Made by a program: the position numbers and the translations under genes. A stretch of 64,000 nucleotides of DNA from GCA-2862585 sp036340235 (GTDB lineage: Bacteria > Bacteroidota > Bacteroidia > Flavobacteriales > UBA7312): the NCBI GenBank assembly GCA_036340235.1, contig JAYYZE010000029.1, positions 3,008 to 67,007 on the forward strand. The letters run 5' to 3'. Within the stretch, counting starts at the first letter, position 1. Each line of letters starts with the position of its first letter. A model generated the notes under the pieces. The model did not search any database, was not told the DNA's origin, and saw only the letters and a list, made by a program, of their open reading frames with translations. This document shows, one piece after another, positions 18,180 through 27,056 of this stretch.

Positions 18180-18192
18180 TTAACGTTTAAAT

Positions 18193-19032
18193 TTACGACA
18201 TCTTTTGTGCTTTTACCATTCTATTCTTGCCTTGCATATCGTTTTTTATTAAGATATCACAAAAGTCATTATTCTCTAGCAAATTAGCTACATCAATCGA
18301 TTTTTGTTCATTTATTTCAAAAAATAGAAGCCCATCATCATTCAAATTTTCTTTAGCCAATTGCACTATACGATCATAAAATATCAGTGGAATATGGTCA
18401 TCAACGAATAGGGCTAATTTAGGTTCATAATCCAATACGTTTTTACTCATCATTGTTCGTTCACTTTCCATCACATAGGGTGGATTACTTACAATGAGGT
18501 CCCATTTGCTTTCCAACGAAAGAGGTTCAAAAATATCATGAACAAAAAAAGTCACACGCGCTTGGTTTAGTTTCGCGTTTGCTTTTGCTAGCTCAATGGC
18601 ATCTTGACAAACGTCCAGTGCAGATATTTTTGCCTTAGTTTGTTTTGCTAAAGCAGTGGCTATGCAACCGCTACCGGTTCCAATATCAAGTGCCGAATTA
18701 AAATCATACTGAAGAATCCAATTGACTAATTCTTCGGTTTCAGGACGAGGAATCAAACAACTTGGATTCACCTGAAATGACATTCCACAAAATTCGCTTT
18801 CACCAACAATGTATTGTATAGGCTCGTGTTTTTTTAATCGATTAATAATGTCCAGAAATTGAATGATTTGATACTCAGGAAGTAAATCGTTCATTCGTAG
18901 CAAACACTGAGAACGGCTCCATTTAAAAACATGTTCTACGCACCAAAAGAATAGTGCCTTTAGCTCTTTATTGTCATAATGCACTGATAGTTCAACATAG
19001 AATTGATGTCGTAATTCGTTGGCTGATTTCAT
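18193..19032 (-). CDS. prmC: Peptide chain release factor N5-glutamine methyltransferase
   Basis: PrmC methylates the glutamine of the GGQ motif in release factors RF1 and RF2, which is needed for efficient termination. The 279-residue protein has the N-terminal helical domain (ending PIQYIVGESEFCGMSFQV) and a Rossmann methyltransferase domain with the SAM loop ALDIGTGSGCIATALA and the substrate-binding NPPY (LIVSNPPYV). It heads the prmC-ligA-DUF6913-dapA operon. Its start codon is only 28 bp from that of the divergent ribD. Confidence 0.94.
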   Translation of the reverse strand: MKSANELRHQFYVELSVHYDNKELKALFFWCVEHVFKWSRSQCLLRMNDLLPEYQIIQFLDIINRLKKHEPIQYIVGESEFCGMSFQVNPSCLIPRPETEELVNWILQYDFNSALDIGTGSGCIATALAKQTKAKISALDVCQDAIELAKANAKLNQARVTFFVHDIFEPLSLESKWDLIVSNPPYVMESERTMMSKNVLDYEPKLALFVDDHIPLIFYDRIVQLAKENLNDDGLLFFEINEQKSIDVANLLENNDFCDILIKNDMQGKNRMVKAQKMS

Positions 19033-19037
19033 CTGAC

Positions 19038-19045
19038 CAAATTAA
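19038..19045 (-). promoter_or_regulatory. Imperfect -7 box (TTAATTTG) close to the prmC start
   Basis: A 7/8 match to TAnnTTTG on the minus strand lies 5 bp before the prmC ATG, within the 28-bp divergent gap. If used, the transcript would be nearly leaderless. Confidence 0.3.
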
Positions 19046-19046
19046 C

Positions 19047-19054
19047 TATTTTTG
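19047..19054 (+). promoter_or_regulatory. -7 promoter box (TATTTTTG) abutting ribD
   Basis: A perfect TAnnTTTG ends 6 bp before the ribD ATG at 19061. The nearest TTG upstream (19019-19021) is 25 bp away, longer than usual. Confidence 0.4.
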
Positions 19055-19060
19055 TGCGTG

Positions 19061-20077
19061 ATGACGAACGAAAATTACATGAATTTATGCATCGAATTGG
19101 CAAAAAAGGGAATTCCAAAGGCCTATCCTAATCCACTGGTTGGCTGTGTGATTGTTCATGATAATACCATTATCGGAAAAGGTTACCATGAACAATTTGG
19201 TCATGCCCATGCCGAAGTCAATGCCATTAGCTGTGTTACTGATAAATCACTTTTACGATATTCCACCCTGTATGTTTCTTTGGAGCCATGTGTTCATCAT
19301 GGCAAAACACCCCCTTGTACAGATTTAATCATCAATTATCAAATACCAAAAGTAGTCATTGGTAGCTTGGATACCTTTTCAAAAGTCAATGGCCTAGGAA
19401 TAAAACGATTAAAAAAAGCTGGAATTGAAGTTGTCACATCAGTGTTAGAGACCAAATGCCGTCAATTAAACAAACGATTTTTTACGTTTCACGAAAAAAA
19501 AAGACCATTCATTATTCTAAAATGGGCAAAATCTGCAGATGGTTTCATTGCACCCTCAAATCAAAACAAACCCTTTTGGTTAACCGGTTCAGATTCCAAA
19601 AAACTGGTTCATCAGTGGCGAAGCGAAGAAAGAGCTATACTAGTTGGAAAAAATACAGTGTTGAAAGATAATCCAATGCTAACTGTTAGAGAAGTAAAAG
19701 GAAGTAATCCCATTCGTCTGGTTATCGACAAGAAGTGTTCTTTGAACAAAAATCAATTTACCATTTTTAACAAGGAAGCAAAAACGCTTATCATCAACGA
19801 CACACTCAATGACAACTTTCATGTAAAAGTAAATTTTTCATCCTTTATAGACTCTTTGATGAGTGAACTGCATAAGCGAGATATTCAATCTATAATGGTG
19901 GAAGGTGGTGCACATACACTTCAAGCATTTATTGATGCCAATTGTTGGGATGAAGCTCGGATTTTCACTTCTACAAAACGATTAGCACAAGGAATTCAAT
20001 CGCCTGTAATTGAGTGTTTTATAAAAAAATCAAGACAAATGACTGAGGATACACTTAACTATTACTTCAATTTATGA
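19061..20077 (+). CDS. ribD: Bifunctional diaminohydroxyphosphoribosylaminopyrimidine deaminase/reductase
   Basis: RibD does two steps of riboflavin synthesis: deamination of the pyrimidine ring, then NADPH reduction of the ribose chain. The 338-residue protein has the zinc deaminase domain with H50-A-E52 and Cys77/Cys86 (PCVHHGKTPPC), then a RibD C-terminal reductase domain (ILKWAKSADGFIA, VEGGAHTLQAFI). The ATG at 19061 gives the normal N-terminus (MTNENYMNLC); a TTG three codons earlier is less likely. Its stop overlaps the next start by ATGA, so it leads a four-gene coupled operon. Confidence 0.95.
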   Translation: MTNENYMNLCIELAKKGIPKAYPNPLVGCVIVHDNTIIGKGYHEQFGHAHAEVNAISCVTDKSLLRYSTLYVSLEPCVHHGKTPPCTDLIINYQIPKVVIGSLDTFSKVNGLGIKRLKKAGIEVVTSVLETKCRQLNKRFFTFHEKKRPFIILKWAKSADGFIAPSNQNKPFWLTGSDSKKLVHQWRSEERAILVGKNTVLKDNPMLTVREVKGSNPIRLVIDKKCSLNKNQFTIFNKEAKTLIINDTLNDNFHVKVNFSSFIDSLMSELHKRDIQSIMVEGGAHTLQAFIDANCWDEARIFTSTKRLAQGIQSPVIECFIKKSRQMTEDTLNYYFNL

Positions 20078-20913
20078 TTGACCTTTGCTTATCCATACTG
20101 TTCACTGTTGTTTTGTTCTTGTTTTTTAAAGAGTTTGATAGAAGACGAATAAACACCCTTCAAGCCATTACTTTCAACTACCTCAGTGCGGGTTTGTTAT
20201 CATTATATATAGGACACAAGGGATACAATTATGAAACCGTTTTTATTTCAGATTGGATTCTACCTACTTTTGTGCTTGGGATATTTTTCATTGTCATGTT
20301 TAATATCATGGCATTAACCACCCAACGATTAGGGGTTACCATTGGCTCGTTAGCGAGTAAAATGTCATTAATCATACCTGTTTTAGCTGCCTTACTTTTT
20401 CAAGGAGATCAGTGGACATTTTTAAAAATTACAGGAATTGTGACCGCCCTGCTGTCAGTTTACTTAACGGTCAAAAAGGATAAACAACACTCTGGTCCCA
20501 TTTACCTAGCTATTATTCTCTTTGTAGGTGCCGGATTACTAGATACAGTGCTATCTCACATTCAGTTTTTATACTTAGACAGTCCACAATCAAAAGATTA
20601 TTTTACTACCACGGTTTTTTTAGTTGCATTTGCAACTGGCGGGCTACTTCTTTTGTTTAAAAAGCAAGTACTATCTCTAAGAAATATCTTGGCAGGAATA
20701 TTGTTGGGATTACCTAACTACTTCAGCATTTTCTTTGTTTTGAGAAGTTTAGAATCTATGCAGTCCAGCCTAGTCTTTCCAATTCTCAACATTGGCGTAG
20801 TGGTTTTATCGGCTTTGATTGGGTGGGCCTATTACAAGGAACAATTATCAAAACTCAATTTATTAGGTGTTTTATTGGCCATCACTTCAATTTGTATTTT
20901 GATATTTGCCTAA
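20074..20913 (+). CDS. EamA/DMT-superfamily transporter
   Basis: This 279-residue protein has about ten hydrophobic segments and two repeated halves, as in the drug/metabolite transporter superfamily (for example MALTTQRLGVTIGSLASKMS in the first half and LNIGVVVLSALIGWAYYKEQ in the second). The substrate is unknown. Its position between ribD and an IMPACT protein could suggest a flavin-related or general metabolite role, but that is inference. It overlaps ribD by ATGA and the next gene by TAATG. Confidence 0.8.
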   Translation: MIDLCLSILFTVVLFLFFKEFDRRRINTLQAITFNYLSAGLLSLYIGHKGYNYETVFISDWILPTFVLGIFFIVMFNIMALTTQRLGVTIGSLASKMSLIIPVLAALLFQGDQWTFLKITGIVTALLSVYLTVKKDKQHSGPIYLAIILFVGAGLLDTVLSHIQFLYLDSPQSKDYFTTTVFLVAFATGGLLLLFKKQVLSLRNILAGILLGLPNYFSIFFVLRSLESMQSSLVFPILNIGVVVLSALIGWAYYKEQLSKLNLLGVLLAITSICILIFA

Positions 20914-21527
20914 TGAAATATGACGATTCATACCAACAGTTATCAAGCTTTTCTAAGGGGCTTTACAAAGACAAGGGCAGCAAATTTGTGGCTTATTGCT
21001 TCCCAGTAAAAAACGAAGAGGATGTTAAACAACGACTTGCTGAAGTTAAAAAAGAAGAATACGCTGCCAGGCACCATTGCTATGCATACATTTTACATCC
21101 AGACCAGTCGACACAACGTGATAATGACGATGGCGAACCTTCCAATACCGCCGGAAAGCCTATTTTAGGACAAATTCTTTCAAGAAACCTCACTAACACA
21201 TTGGTCATTGTTGTTCGTTATTTTGGAGGCATTAAATTAGGGATTAATGGATTAATTAACGCCTATCGTGTAGCAGCTTCCAATGCATTAGATAATGGAA
21301 AAACTAAATTGTGCTATATTAAAGATATGTATAGTGTTTACTTCAAATATTCTGAAATGAACCAGGTGATGAGGTTAGTAAAAGAGCACGAACTGGAAGT
21401 GATACGCCAAGACTTTAAATTGGAATGTACACTCACATTTTGTGTCAGAAAAAGCCAGTCTGAAAAAATACAAAGTATATTTGCCTTAAATCATTTAGTT
21501 AAACTAAAATACATTAAAAAAATATAA
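20913..21527 (+). CDS. IMPACT family protein (YigZ-like)
   Basis: The 204-residue protein carries the UPF0029 N-terminal domain with SKFVAYCFPV, RHHCYAYIL, DDGEPSNTAGKPIL and VVRYFGGIKLG, the signature run of the YigZ/IMPACT family, and a short C-terminal ferredoxin-like domain. Family members have been linked to translation and stress but the bacterial role is not settled. The start at 20913, in a TAATG overlap with the transporter gene, is chosen because a longer in-frame extension would lie inside that gene and has no family similarity. It is coupled downstream to the M42 peptidase by another TAATG. Confidence 0.88.
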   Translation: MKYDDSYQQLSSFSKGLYKDKGSKFVAYCFPVKNEEDVKQRLAEVKKEEYAARHHCYAYILHPDQSTQRDNDDGEPSNTAGKPILGQILSRNLTNTLVIVVRYFGGIKLGINGLINAYRVAASNALDNGKTKLCYIKDMYSVYFKYSEMNQVMRLVKEHELEVIRQDFKLECTLTFCVRKSQSEKIQSIFALNHLVKLKYIKKI

Positions 21528-22447
21528 TGGAACTTTTAAAAACCTTATGTAGCATACACGCTCCCTGTGGAGAAGAAAAAGCCCTTTCTGAGTTCTTATT
21601 AGACTACGTGCAAGAACATATGAAATCATGGTCGGTTGAACCCACTGTTTATCATGGTGATGGCTTTCAAAATTGTATCGTTTTGGTTTTTGGAAAGCCC
21701 AGAACCGCTATTTTTGCCCACATGGACAGCATTGGATTTACTGTCAAATACGACAATGAAATTGTGAAAATTGGCGGTCCTGTTACAACAGAAGGAATCA
21801 CACTTATTGGTGAAGACAGTAAAGGTGTTGTTCAGGAAAAGATTATTCACAAAACCGATGAAAAAGGAAACAAAAGTTTACATATTGGTGGCAGAACCGT
21901 TGACAGAGGAACATCCTTAACGTTCAAACCCCATTTTAGAGAGACTGACGACTATTTACAATGTAGCTACATGGATAACCGTTTAGGCGTTTGGAATGCA
22001 CTAAAAGTGGCTGAAACATTAGAAAATGGCATTATTTGTTTTTCTGCTTGGGAAGAACACGGCGGAGGATCGGTAGGCTACTTGGCAAAGTTCATTTATG
22101 AAACATTTGGTGTCAAACAAGCGTTGATTTCAGATATCACTTGGGTAACAAAAGGCGTTAAGCATGGTCAAGGCGTTGCCATTTCCATGCGTGATAGTGG
22201 CATCCCGCGAAAAAGCTATGTCAATCGAATTATTGAATTGGCTAAGCAAAGCGGCATTCCGTTTCAATTAGAAGTAGAGAATGCTGGTGGTAGTGATGGC
22301 AATGCTCTACAACGATCTCCCTACCCTTTTGATTGGTGTTTTGTTGGTGCTCCTGAAGATAATGTACACTCACCCGATGAAAAGGTTCACAAAGCAGACA
22401 TTGAAAGCATGAAAACACTTTACAAATACTTAATAAACCACTTATAA
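21527..22447 (+). CDS. M42 family metallopeptidase (glutamyl aminopeptidase-like)
   Basis: This 306-residue protein resembles tetrahedral di-metal aminopeptidases of family M42. Candidate metal ligands are the His and Asp of FAHMDSIGF, the Asp of YMDNRLGVWN, the Glu pair of AWEEHGGGSVG, the Asp of SDITW and the His of NVHSPDEKVH. It is slightly shorter than many M42 enzymes (about 350), missing part of the inserted beta domain. It probably trims peptides in the cytoplasm. It is the last gene of the ribD operon. Confidence 0.85.
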   Translation: MELLKTLCSIHAPCGEEKALSEFLLDYVQEHMKSWSVEPTVYHGDGFQNCIVLVFGKPRTAIFAHMDSIGFTVKYDNEIVKIGGPVTTEGITLIGEDSKGVVQEKIIHKTDEKGNKSLHIGGRTVDRGTSLTFKPHFRETDDYLQCSYMDNRLGVWNALKVAETLENGIICFSAWEEHGGGSVGYLAKFIYETFGVKQALISDITWVTKGVKHGQGVAISMRDSGIPRKSYVNRIIELAKQSGIPFQLEVENAGGSDGNALQRSPYPFDWCFVGAPEDNVHSPDEKVHKADIESMKTLYKYLINHL

Positions 22448-22540
22448 ATCTTAAATTTTAAGTAATGAATTATTAATTTACTGATGGCTATGTTGACTTT
22501 TGTTTGTAGAAGTTATTAATCTTTAAAATTTTAAACTCAT

Positions 22541-22896
22541 GAAAAATTTATTTTCTGCCCAATACATGTCTTTTTACAACTAAATCAGTCTCTAACCCTT
22601 TAATTACTAGAGTAATTTTTATCGGTATTTTAATGCTGTTGGCACTAAACTATATTAGGGCGCAACAGTCTGTAAATACAGATGCTATATGTAATAACGG
22701 CGACATTTCCATAAATGCAGATGCAGACAATTCTGGTTCATACGGAGCCATCATTTTTAAGTTTAACAGTGAAGAATACGCCAAATTTCAAAAACAACGA
22801 TTTATTTCCAGAAAACAAATTGACATTAACCAAAATGGTGCGCAAGGTACTTTAAAAGTAGATGACCATGGTGGTTTTCACTTTATTCAAGGCTAA
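22541..22896 (+). pseudogene. Small gene with a probable frameshift, unknown function
   Basis: An ATG at 22541 encodes MKNLFSAQYMSFYN and then a stop at 22583-22585. In the next frame, from about 22571 on, the sequence continues without a stop to 22896, reading TTKSVSNPLITRVIFIGILM and then an exported-looking region. The hydrophobic stretch is a signal or membrane segment that lacks its own ATG except an internal one at 22633, which would give an 87-residue protein with a poor signal peptide. A one-base indel in the T run near 22570-22575 would restore a single frame of about 118 residues. I do not recognise the family. A sequencing error is possible; otherwise the gene is decaying. Confidence 0.45.
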
Positions 22897-23519
22897 CACT
22901 ACGAGCCACAAAAACCGAATAAACAGCACCTAAAGTAGTGGCTACAAGTTAAAACCATAAATGAGAAAAATAGCCAGAAACAAGTGCCGGTGCCATCGAT
23001 CGAGCCGGGTTCATGGAAGCTCCCGAAACAGGTCCTGCAAATATGGCTCCAAAGGCCACAACCATACCCAAAACAAAACCAGTCATTGTCTTCACTTCTT
23101 TACTGCCTTCGGACATAAAGAGAATGACAAACATTAAAATAAAGCTTAGCATGAATTCCATGACAAAACTTTGCTCCCAACTTCCTGCTGGCAAGGAAGC
23201 CCCAAGTAAGTCGTGCTGAGGAAACATTACTGAAAGTAACAAACTAGCACAAATAGCACCGCTAAATTGACTTAAAATATAAGGTATTACTTTATTAGCT
23301 TTAAATCGTTTACTAATACAAAAAGCGATACTGACAGCTGGGTTGATATGTGCACCAGAAATAAATCCTGTGGAGTGGATAACTGCCATAACCCAATCCA
23401 AAGGTTAGACCAATACCTAAATGCCCAACACTTCCATAAACATCATTGATAATTATGGTACCAGTACCAGCAAAAACCATGATAAAAGTTTCTACAAACT
23501 CAGCCAGATACTTTTTCAT
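22883..23519 (-). pseudogene. Disrupted aquaporin/glycerol-channel gene (NIP-like MIP family)
   Basis: Two reading frames together encode a full MIP channel. Frame one starts MKKYLAEFVETFIMVFAG at 23519 and runs to GLTFGLG. Frame two carries VMAVIHSTGFISGAHINPAV onward, including both NPA boxes (HINPAVSIAF and GASMNPARSM). One extra G in TTGGGTT near 23390 breaks the frame. A second lesion, TAA at 22949-22951, stops translation after HLWF, yet the same frame continues as LVATTLGAVYSVFVARSVSLE to a stop at 22883. Two independent lesions point to a real pseudogene. The GPVSGASMNPARS context and small residues at two selectivity positions resemble NIP-type channels for small neutral solutes. Its start overlaps the thioesterase gene. 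Confidence 0.8.
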
Positions 23520-23925
23520 CTTTAAAATAGTTTTCAAATGCAGCCAAAAACGCTCGGGAAGGATGACACGGTTTATTTTTTTTCATATCAACAAAGACTA
23601 AGGTTACTTCTGCAGTATTCAAATGTTGGCCTTCTGAATTAAAAGTTTCAAAATAAAAATTGATTCTTGTGCTTGGCATTTCTTTAACATTTAGCTTGAT
23701 GGTCAGCTCATCATCATAAAAAGCAGGTTTATAAAACGTCGTAGAATACGATAAAACTGGTAACATAATACCACCATCCTCAATATCTTTGTAATTGAAA
23801 CCTAACTTTCTCAATGCTTCAACTCTGGCTACCTCGAAATAGGTGGCATAATTACCATAGTACACATAGCCCATCTTATCCGTTTCAGCGTAGCGAACAC
23901 GAACTTTTGTCTCAAATGAAAACAT
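23500..23925 (-). CDS. Acyl-CoA thioesterase, YbgC/4-hydroxybenzoyl-CoA thioesterase type
   Basis: This 141-residue hot-dog fold protein has the family motif RYAETDKMGYVYYGNYATYFE, with the Asp that activates water, followed by ARVEALRKLG. It hydrolyses acyl-CoA esters; the natural substrate is uncertain. In many bacteria YbgC lies by the Tol-Pal genes, but here it lies between an SPFH membrane protein (TAATG overlap) and the decayed channel gene (about 20-bp overlap), so the three form one transcription unit. Confidence 0.9.
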   Translation of the reverse strand: MFSFETKVRVRYAETDKMGYVYYGNYATYFEVARVEALRKLGFNYKDIEDGGIMLPVLSYSTTFYKPAFYDDELTIKLNVKEMPSTRINFYFETFNSEGQHLNTAEVTLVFVDMKKNKPCHPSRAFLAAFENYFKDEKVSG

Positions 23926-24857
23926 TATTCTTCTTTATCAGTATTTTTATTTTTGTCTTGTTTCCTCATCGCTTCACCGATTTGATTACTAGCTGTAAAT
24001 GATGCCACCATGTTGTTGAGCATATCTGAACCTGCCTGCGGTGAGTTTGGTAATAAAATCAAATTACTGTTAGTATCTGCTCCAACGGCTTGAAGAGTGT
24101 CATAATGTTGAGTTACTACTATAAGTGCCGAAGCTTCTTGTGAGTTTATGCCTACTTTATTTAATACTTCTACGGATTCTTCAAGACCCCTAGCAATTTC
24201 TCGTCTTTGGTCTGCTATACCCTGACCTTGCAAACGCTTGCTTTCGGCCTCAGCCTTGGCTTTTTCAACAATTAAAATTCTAGCCGCATCACCTTCATAT
24301 TGAGCGGCTACTTTTTCGCGCTCAGCAGCATTTATTCGATTCATAGCATTTTTTACCTGAGCATCAGGATCTATGTCAGTCACTAGTGTTTTGATGATAT
24401 CGTAACCGTATTCAATCATTGCATCATTGAGTTCCGTCTTTACGGCGATGGCAATATCGTTTTTCTTTTCAAACACATCATCTAACTTCATCTTTGGCAC
24501 TTCGGCACGAATAACGTCAAAGACGTAAGACGTAATTTGATCATGGGGGTAATCTAATTTATAAAAAGCCTCGTAGACTTTATCCTTTATCACTTGAAAT
24601 TGAACAGAAACTTTTAGTTTAACAAAAACATCATCTTTGGTCTTGGTTTCCACAACTACATCCAACTGTTGAATCTTTAAACTAAGACGACCAGCGATGC
24701 GGTCAATTACGGGAATTTTTAACTGAAGACCAGAATGTCTGATAGAAGTAAATTTTCCAAAACGCTCGACAATAGCTGAAGTTTGTTGCTTAACAATAAA
24801 AAAAGTAAGTGGCAGTAAGACAATAGCCAGAATGGAAATTACAATAATGTCAGTCAT
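23925..24857 (-). CDS. SPFH/stomatin-like (paraslipin) membrane protein
   Basis: The 310-residue protein has one N-terminal membrane segment (IVISILAIVLLPLTFFIV), an SPFH/Band 7 domain (QQTSAIVERFGKFTSIRHSG at about residues 24-43, then LDVVVETKTKDDVFVKLKVS), and a coiled-coil Ala/Glu-rich region (AAEREKVAAQYEGDAARILI) ahead of a disordered acidic tail. Such proteins form large membrane-microdomain oligomers. It has no NfeD partner nearby, unlike typical paraslipin operons. A 7/8 match to a promoter box (TAAATATA on plus, 24883-24890) lies before the start. Confidence 0.9.
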   Translation of the reverse strand: MTDIIVISILAIVLLPLTFFIVKQQTSAIVERFGKFTSIRHSGLQLKIPVIDRIAGRLSLKIQQLDVVVETKTKDDVFVKLKVSVQFQVIKDKVYEAFYKLDYPHDQITSYVFDVIRAEVPKMKLDDVFEKKNDIAIAVKTELNDAMIEYGYDIIKTLVTDIDPDAQVKNAMNRINAAEREKVAAQYEGDAARILIVEKAKAEAESKRLQGQGIADQRREIARGLEESVEVLNKVGINSQEASALIVVTQHYDTLQAVGADTNSNLILLPNSPQAGSDMLNNMVASFTASNQIGEAMRKQDKNKNTDKEE

Positions 24858-25166
24858 GATTTTATGGTTTTTAATTAGATTTTAAATATACTCATTTTTA
24901 ACCAAACTTTTTAATTATAAAAAATAGTTAAATTTTGTTTGATATTTAAATTTCAAATTTTACATTTACAGCTTGTGTGTTTCCTGCTAGAGAAGCAATT
25001 AAATAACATAAGGATTTCAAAGAAATTTGCATTTATAAATAAAAAAAATAAAAGTCAATACCCTTTTAGTTTTTTTTTTAAAAAATTTAATAACAAATTT
25101 GCCGATTCAATCAGCTATGGCTTTAACAGCTGGTAATTTAGTACGAATACGAATATATATTGTAAA
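24858..25166. other. AT-rich intergenic region between the SPFH gene and dnaA
   Basis: This 309-bp stretch separates two divergent genes. It is very AT-rich with long A and T runs (25049-25090). I found no match to the DnaA box TTATCCACA and no convincing ORF; the open plus frame at 24939-25136 has a Lys/Phe/Asn composition expected from AT-rich noise. Weak promoter-like boxes are TAAATATA (24883-24890, toward the SPFH gene) and CAAATTTG (25094-25101, toward dnaA). Confidence 0.5.
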
Positions 25167-26600
25167 ATGACAGAAGATAAAGTTTTTGAGATTGTTTGGA
25201 AAAACTGCTTGGATATTATTAAAGACAATGTCAGTCCACAATCGTATAAAACTTGGTTTGAACCTATAAAAGCTGTACGCTTGAAGTCAAATGTACTTAC
25301 CATTCAGGTTCCTTCTCAATTTTTCTATGAGTGGCTCGAGCAACACTACATCGATTTACTAAAAAAGACTGTAAAAAAAGAACTAGGTTCTGAAGGCAAG
25401 TTGGAATATAGTATTGTGGTGGACAACAACCTAAACACTAAACCATACATTACAAAAATACCAAGTACAGGCAAAGGCAACATAAAAAATTCGCCCATTC
25501 ACATGCCTATAAATATAAATGATACTGCTATCCGCAACCCTTTTGTGATTCCTGGTCTAAGAAAAATACAAGTTGACCCACAACTAAATGCTAATTTTTC
25601 GTTCAGCACCTTTGTCGAAGGAGATTGCAATCGACTCGCTCGTTCGGCGGGTTTTGCTGTTTCTCAAAAACCAGGTGGCACATCGTTTAACCCACTACTG
25701 ATTTATGGTCACGGTGGACTTGGAAAGACTCACTTAGCAAACGCTATTGGTATTGAGGTGAAAAACTTGTTTCCAGACAAAACTGTACTGTATGTTACAG
25801 CTGATAAATTCCAAACCCAGTTTGTAGACGCCATAATGGATAACAAAAAAAATGATTTTATTCATTTTTATCAATCCATTGATGTTCTGATTATTGACGA
25901 TGTTCAATTCTTTTCAGGAAAAGAAAAAACACAAGACGCTTTTTTCCATATTTTTAACCACCTACATCAAAATGGAAAACAAATTATTTTGACCTCTGAT
26001 AAGGCGCCCGTTGATATGCAAGGCGTTGAACAACGCTTGCTTTCTAGATTTAAATGGGGCTTATCGGCCGATCTTCAATCGCCTGATTTGGAAACACGTA
26101 TTGCTATCCTCAAAAACAAACTTTACAACGACGGTATTGAAATGCCTTACGCCGTTATTGAATACATAGCCTACTCTATCACAACCAATGTTAGGGAACT
26201 GGAAGGGGCTCTTATCTCGCTTTTAGCTCAGTCTTCTCTAAACAAAAAGGAAATTACTATAGAGTTAGCTAAAGAGATGCTTGACAAATTTGTGAAAAAT
26301 ACTGCTAGAGAAATATCCATTGATTATATTCAAAAAGTGGTTTGTGACTACTTTGATATACCCATCGAATTGATGAAGTCTAAAACACGAAAGCGAGAAA
26401 TTGTTCAAGCCAGACAACTAGCCATGTATTTCTCCAAACAGCTGACTAAAAATTCTTTAGCAAATATTGGCATTCACTGCGGAAACAAAGATCACGCCAC
26501 TGTATTACACGCTTGCAAAACGGTAAATAATCTAATTGATACCGACAAGCAGTTTAAAGCCTATGTCAATGATATTGAGAAAAAACTAACCCTCAACTAA
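25167..26600 (+). CDS. dnaA: Chromosomal replication initiator protein DnaA
   Basis: DnaA binds oriC boxes and melts the origin. The 477-residue protein has N-terminal domain I (VWKNCLDIIKDNVSPQSYKT), a linker, AAA+ domain III with Walker A HGGLGKTH near residue 182 and Walker B VLIIDDVQFFSGK, and domain IV with the signature NKDHATVLHACKTVN for DNA binding. Domain order and length are normal. It is followed at 22 bp by a small phosphatase gene and then a methyltransferase, a common dnaA neighbourhood in Bacteroidota. dnaN is not adjacent but about 31 kb away. Confidence 0.97.
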   Translation: MTEDKVFEIVWKNCLDIIKDNVSPQSYKTWFEPIKAVRLKSNVLTIQVPSQFFYEWLEQHYIDLLKKTVKKELGSEGKLEYSIVVDNNLNTKPYITKIPSTGKGNIKNSPIHMPININDTAIRNPFVIPGLRKIQVDPQLNANFSFSTFVEGDCNRLARSAGFAVSQKPGGTSFNPLLIYGHGGLGKTHLANAIGIEVKNLFPDKTVLYVTADKFQTQFVDAIMDNKKNDFIHFYQSIDVLIIDDVQFFSGKEKTQDAFFHIFNHLHQNGKQIILTSDKAPVDMQGVEQRLLSRFKWGLSADLQSPDLETRIAILKNKLYNDGIEMPYAVIEYIAYSITTNVRELEGALISLLAQSSLNKKEITIELAKEMLDKFVKNTAREISIDYIQKVVCDYFDIPIELMKSKTRKREIVQARQLAMYFSKQLTKNSLANIGIHCGNKDHATVLHACKTVNNLIDTDKQFKAYVNDIEKKLTLN

Positions 26601-26621
26601 AGCACTGACTTCCTTCAATCT

Positions 26622-27056
26622 ATGAAGATATTATTTGTCTGTTTAGGTAATATTTGTCGATCTCCTATGGCTGAAGGTATCATGAAGCAAATAGAACCTG
26701 ATTTCACTATCGATTCAGCGGGCACAAGTGACTACCACATTGGTCAATCCCCAGATCATCGCATGATAAAAACTGCTCAAAAGTATGGGATTGATCTTTC
26801 ATCGCTTAAAGCTAGGAAACTAACGACTGATGATTTTGATCAATTTGACTACATATACGTGATGGATAAAAATAACTACATTAATGTACTAAGCCTTGCC
26901 AAAACAGATAATCACAAAAGTAAGGTTCGTTTTATGCTAGAAAACAATGAGGACGTTCCGGATCCATATTTCGGAGGTGAGGATGGATTTGTTAATGTTT
27001 ATAAGCTACTCTTGGATGGCTGTAAAAGGATTGCAAATGCATTCAGAAAAAGGTAA
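26622..27056 (+). CDS. Low-molecular-weight protein-tyrosine phosphatase
   Basis: The 144-residue protein begins MKILFVCLGNICRSPMAEGI, the C-x5-R catalytic loop (C7, R13), and has the general acid Asp in VPDPYFGG near the C-terminus, as expected for the family. It removes phosphate from tyrosine or, in some bacteria, arginine residues. The substrate is not known. It overlaps the next gene by 20 bp, which indicates coupling. Confidence 0.93.
   Translation: MKILFVCLGNICRSPMAEGIMKQIEPDFTIDSAGTSDYHIGQSPDHRMIKTAQKYGIDLSSLKARKLTTDDFDQFDYIYVMDKNNYINVLSLAKTDNHKSKVRFMLENNEDVPDPYFGGEDGFVNVYKLLLDGCKRIANAFRKR

Noticed and set aside
24939..25136. 65-residue ORF in the region before dnaA
   Set aside because: Its Lys/Phe/Asn/Ile-rich composition is what AT-rich noncoding DNA yields, and no start context or domain supports it.
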